A DNA stretch of 27,121 bases from Gammaproteobacteria bacterium (GTDB lineage Bacteria > Pseudomonadota > Gammaproteobacteria > Xanthomonadales > Marinicellaceae), in contig JAUHXW010000004.1 of assembly GCA_030426705.1 (NCBI GenBank), positions 1 to 27,121 on the forward strand. The letters run 5' to 3'. Under the pieces are notes generated by a model, which saw only the letters and a program-made list of their open reading frames with translations, was not told the origin of the DNA and ran no database searches. Both the position numbers and the translations under genes were made by a program. Shown here one piece after another: positions 24,951-27,121 of this stretch. Every line of letters begins with the position of its first letter. Positions within the stretch are counted from its first letter, which is position 1.

Positions 24951-27098
24951 ATGGCAATCATCACTAATAAAATTGAAGCATCAGTTGAGCTGATTACAAG
25001 TAAACTGGGGAAAAACTGGGTTATTGGCACACCCTTGGGTATAGGAAAACCCAACCCCATCATCAATCAGGTCTATGAATATGCCAGGGAGCATTCAGAC
25101 ATTTCCTTGGATATTTTTACTGCGTTGTCACTGGAAATACCACAAGGCAATTCTTTGTTGGAAAGGCGTTTTTTGCAAAGTTTCACGCAGCGATTTTTTG
25201 GTCAATATCCAGAGTTGGTATACATCGATGACGTCAAGCATGACTGTGTACCTGCCAACATCAAAGTGCGTGAATTCTATATGCAATCAGGCAAAATGCT
25301 GCATTCCCGAACCGCGCAAAATAATTATGTCAGCAGTAACTACACGCATGTGGCGCGTGATATGGTGGATCGGGATGTCAACGTCATTTTGCAAATGGTG
25401 GCCGTAAAAAGAGGAAAACAAGGCAATCGCTACAGCTTGAGTTGTAATCCTGACTTAACCCTGGATATTGTGCGCATCGCAGAACGCAAAGGAAAACCAC
25501 GGCCATTGATCATTGCCATGGTCAACGAACACCTGCCTTTTATGAGTGGTCAAGCAGAAGTAGATGCAGATTTTTTTGATTTGCTATATGACGACTCGGA
25601 TGCCTATTTTGAACCATTTGCGGCACCCGCGCAGCCCATAAACCTGACCGATTACAGCATTGGTCTATTGAGCAGCACGCTATTACAGGACGGCGGTACA
25701 TTACAAATCGGCATCGGTTCGCTGGCCGATGCGCTGGTTTACAGCACCCAATTGAGGCAACAAAACAACGAAACCTATCAAGCCATGCTTGAATCGGCTC
25801 ATATCACCAAAAATCATCAGGCATTGATTAATGAAGTGGGTGATACAAAACCCTTTGTTAAAGGCCTGTATGCGGCCAGTGAAATGTTTGTAGAAGGCTT
25901 TGCTCAACTTTACGAATCGGGTATCTTAAAAAGAAAAGTTTACCCTGATGCTGAAATTCAAGCATTGCTCAATCAGGAAAAAATCACTGAACAGTTGGCT
26001 GAAAATACTTTGAGCAAATTGCTTGAGTGGCAAGTCATCGAAGAATTCATTACCGCGAAAGCATTCAAGCGATTGCAGTACCTCGGCATTCTTAAGACTG
26101 ATTTAAGTTATGACAAAGGAAAAATCACTTTGCCGAATGGTCAGGTGATTTCTGCTGATTTGCATGACTCGACAAATTTACAATTGTTGGAACAACATGG
26201 CTTGGGTGATAAATTGGCTCATGGGGCTGTTTTACACGCGGCCTTTTTTATGGGCTCCAAACGATTTTACCAGTGGCTACACGGCCTGGATGAAAATCAA
26301 CAAGCCTTGTTTCAAATGACACCGGTCAGTCAAATCAATGAACTGTATGGTGGTGAAGCCCTGGATCGGGTACAAAGGGTCAAAGCGCGTTTTATCAACA
26401 CTTGCATGAAAGTCGACTTAATGGGTGCGGCTGCCTCTGATACCTTGGAAAACCATCAAGTGGTCAGTGGGGTTGGTGGCCAATACAATTTCGTAGCCAT
26501 GGCGCATGCTTTGGATGACAGCCGTTCCATTTTGATGTTGCGCAGTGTGCATGCCGGTAAGGATGCCATAGAGTCTAACATTGTCTGGAAATATGGTTAT
26601 TGCACCATTCCAAGACACCTGCGCGACATTGTGGTCACTGAATATGGCATGGCAGATTTGCGTGGTCAATCAGACGAAACTTGTGTCAAGCGTTTGATAT
26701 GTATTGCTGACAGCCGCTTTCAGGAAAGCTTGCGGGCGCAGGCTGTCTACTACAATAAACTATCGCCTGACTGGGACATTCCAGAACAATACCGGCACAA
26801 TACACCTGAAATGGTGGCACAGCATTTTACCAAAGCGCAGGAACAAGGCTACTTTCCGCCTTACCCTTTTGGTGAAGATTTTACCGAGGATGAAAAGAAA
26901 TTAATTGCCGCTTTGAAATGGTTGAAGCTTAACACCAAAAACAAATATTCCACCTTGTTAACCCTGATCAAGGCGCAATTTGTCAAAGCCGCTCATGCTG
27001 AAGCGCATTTTCTAAAAATGATGCAATTAAACCAGCCGACAACTTTTAAAGAAAAACTGTCGGCCAAATTATTGGTGATGGCATTGCGACATGTTTAA
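24951..27098 (+). CDS. Long acetyl-CoA hydrolase/transferase family protein
   Basis: This belongs to the acetyl-CoA hydrolase/CoA-transferase family, which moves CoA between acyl groups or hydrolyses acetyl-CoA. The N-terminal domain includes GTPLGIGKPNPI (about 25-36) and LQIGIGSLADAL (about 247). ASEMFVEGF (about 308) holds what should be the active-site Glu (family pattern HSEM..DG). The C-terminal domain is clear: SGVGGQYNFVAMA (about 505), then VVTEYGMADLRGQS (about 560). At 715 residues it is much longer than the usual ~430-510. About 95 extra residues lie between the Glu motif and the FFMGSKRFYQWL segment, and a tail of about 110 residues follows the core. The His normally before the active Glu is replaced (AASEM). 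The substrate cannot be told. A GC-rich palindrome begins 9 nt after the stop. Confidence 0.85.
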   Translation: MAIITNKIEASVELITSKLGKNWVIGTPLGIGKPNPIINQVYEYAREHSDISLDIFTALSLEIPQGNSLLERRFLQSFTQRFFGQYPELVYIDDVKHDCVPANIKVREFYMQSGKMLHSRTAQNNYVSSNYTHVARDMVDRDVNVILQMVAVKRGKQGNRYSLSCNPDLTLDIVRIAERKGKPRPLIIAMVNEHLPFMSGQAEVDADFFDLLYDDSDAYFEPFAAPAQPINLTDYSIGLLSSTLLQDGGTLQIGIGSLADALVYSTQLRQQNNETYQAMLESAHITKNHQALINEVGDTKPFVKGLYAASEMFVEGFAQLYESGILKRKVYPDAEIQALLNQEKITEQLAENTLSKLLEWQVIEEFITAKAFKRLQYLGILKTDLSYDKGKITLPNGQVISADLHDSTNLQLLEQHGLGDKLAHGAVLHAAFFMGSKRFYQWLHGLDENQQALFQMTPVSQINELYGGEALDRVQRVKARFINTCMKVDLMGAAASDTLENHQVVSGVGGQYNFVAMAHALDDSRSILMLRSVHAGKDAIESNIVWKYGYCTIPRHLRDIVVTEYGMADLRGQSDETCVKRLICIADSRFQESLRAQAVYYNKLSPDWDIPEQYRHNTPEMVAQHFTKAQEQGYFPPYPFGEDFTEDEKKLIAALKWLKLNTKNKYSTLLTLIKAQFVKAAHAEAHFLKMMQLNQPTTFKEKLSAKLLVMALRHV

Positions 27099-27106
27099 GC
27101 ATTTAA

Positions 27107-27121
27107 TGGACCGCCGGCGGC
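27107..27121. repeat. GC-rich palindromic repeat, second copy, cut by the window end
   Basis: TGGACCGCCGGCGGC is identical to the complement of 20133-20147 downstream of uvrA. It starts 9 nt after the acetyl-CoA hydrolase stop codon and runs off the window, so its full extent is unknown. Confidence 0.7.

Overview
The window reads as chromosomal DNA of a marine-type, moderately AT-rich gammaproteobacterium. The housekeeping genes (surE-pcm-nlpD, hemF, parC, rimK, truD, phoB, uvrA) are gammaproteobacterial. The secreted proteins (delta-60 repeats, a C-terminal 'IFASNFDF', 'SGEGF' domains behind an M14 peptidase, a TIGR04219 barrel) recall Marinicella and neighbouring Lysobacterales-like lineages. 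That placement comes from memory of protein style, not from a search. I saw no rRNA, tRNA, CRISPR array, transposase, integrase or phage genes.

Layout. 1-1.9 kb: a secreted delta-60 repeat protein, a terminator and an inverted repeat. 1.9-4.2 kb (minus): surE-pcm-nlpD, tightly overlapped, without the rpoS and truD that flank it in E. coli. 4.3-5.3 kb (minus): a membrane acyltransferase. 5.5-8.0 kb (plus): a hotdog thioesterase, a 294-bp palindromic element, hemF and an aldo/keto reductase. 8.0-11.7 kb (minus): an exported M14 carboxypeptidase and its overlapping partner, a helical-repeat exported protein. 11.9-16.3 kb (plus): parC, a secreted esterase, a RimB-like retropepsin and rimK, all overlapping or nearly touching. 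16.3-17.8 kb (minus): truD and a coupled Cys-rich anchored protein. 18.0-18.8 kb (plus): phoB with its own Pho box. 18.8-23.0 kb (minus): a triple-repeat periplasmic protein and uvrA. 23.1-27.1 kb (plus): two tiny membrane proteins, an outer-membrane barrel, a second palindromic element and a long acetyl-CoA hydrolase/transferase.

The least explained part is the repeat DNA. Two ~293-bp elements at 5893-6186 and 24571-24863 share terminal inverted repeats and are palindromic along much of their length. Each carries a ~62-nt three-hairpin cassette, but in opposite arms and opposite orientations. The cassette stems have changed by paired substitutions while a GGA stays in two of the loops. The first copy supplies the stop codon of the thioesterase gene and possibly a promoter for hemF. 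A different GC-rich palindrome sits just downstream of both uvrA and the acetyl-CoA hydrolase gene.
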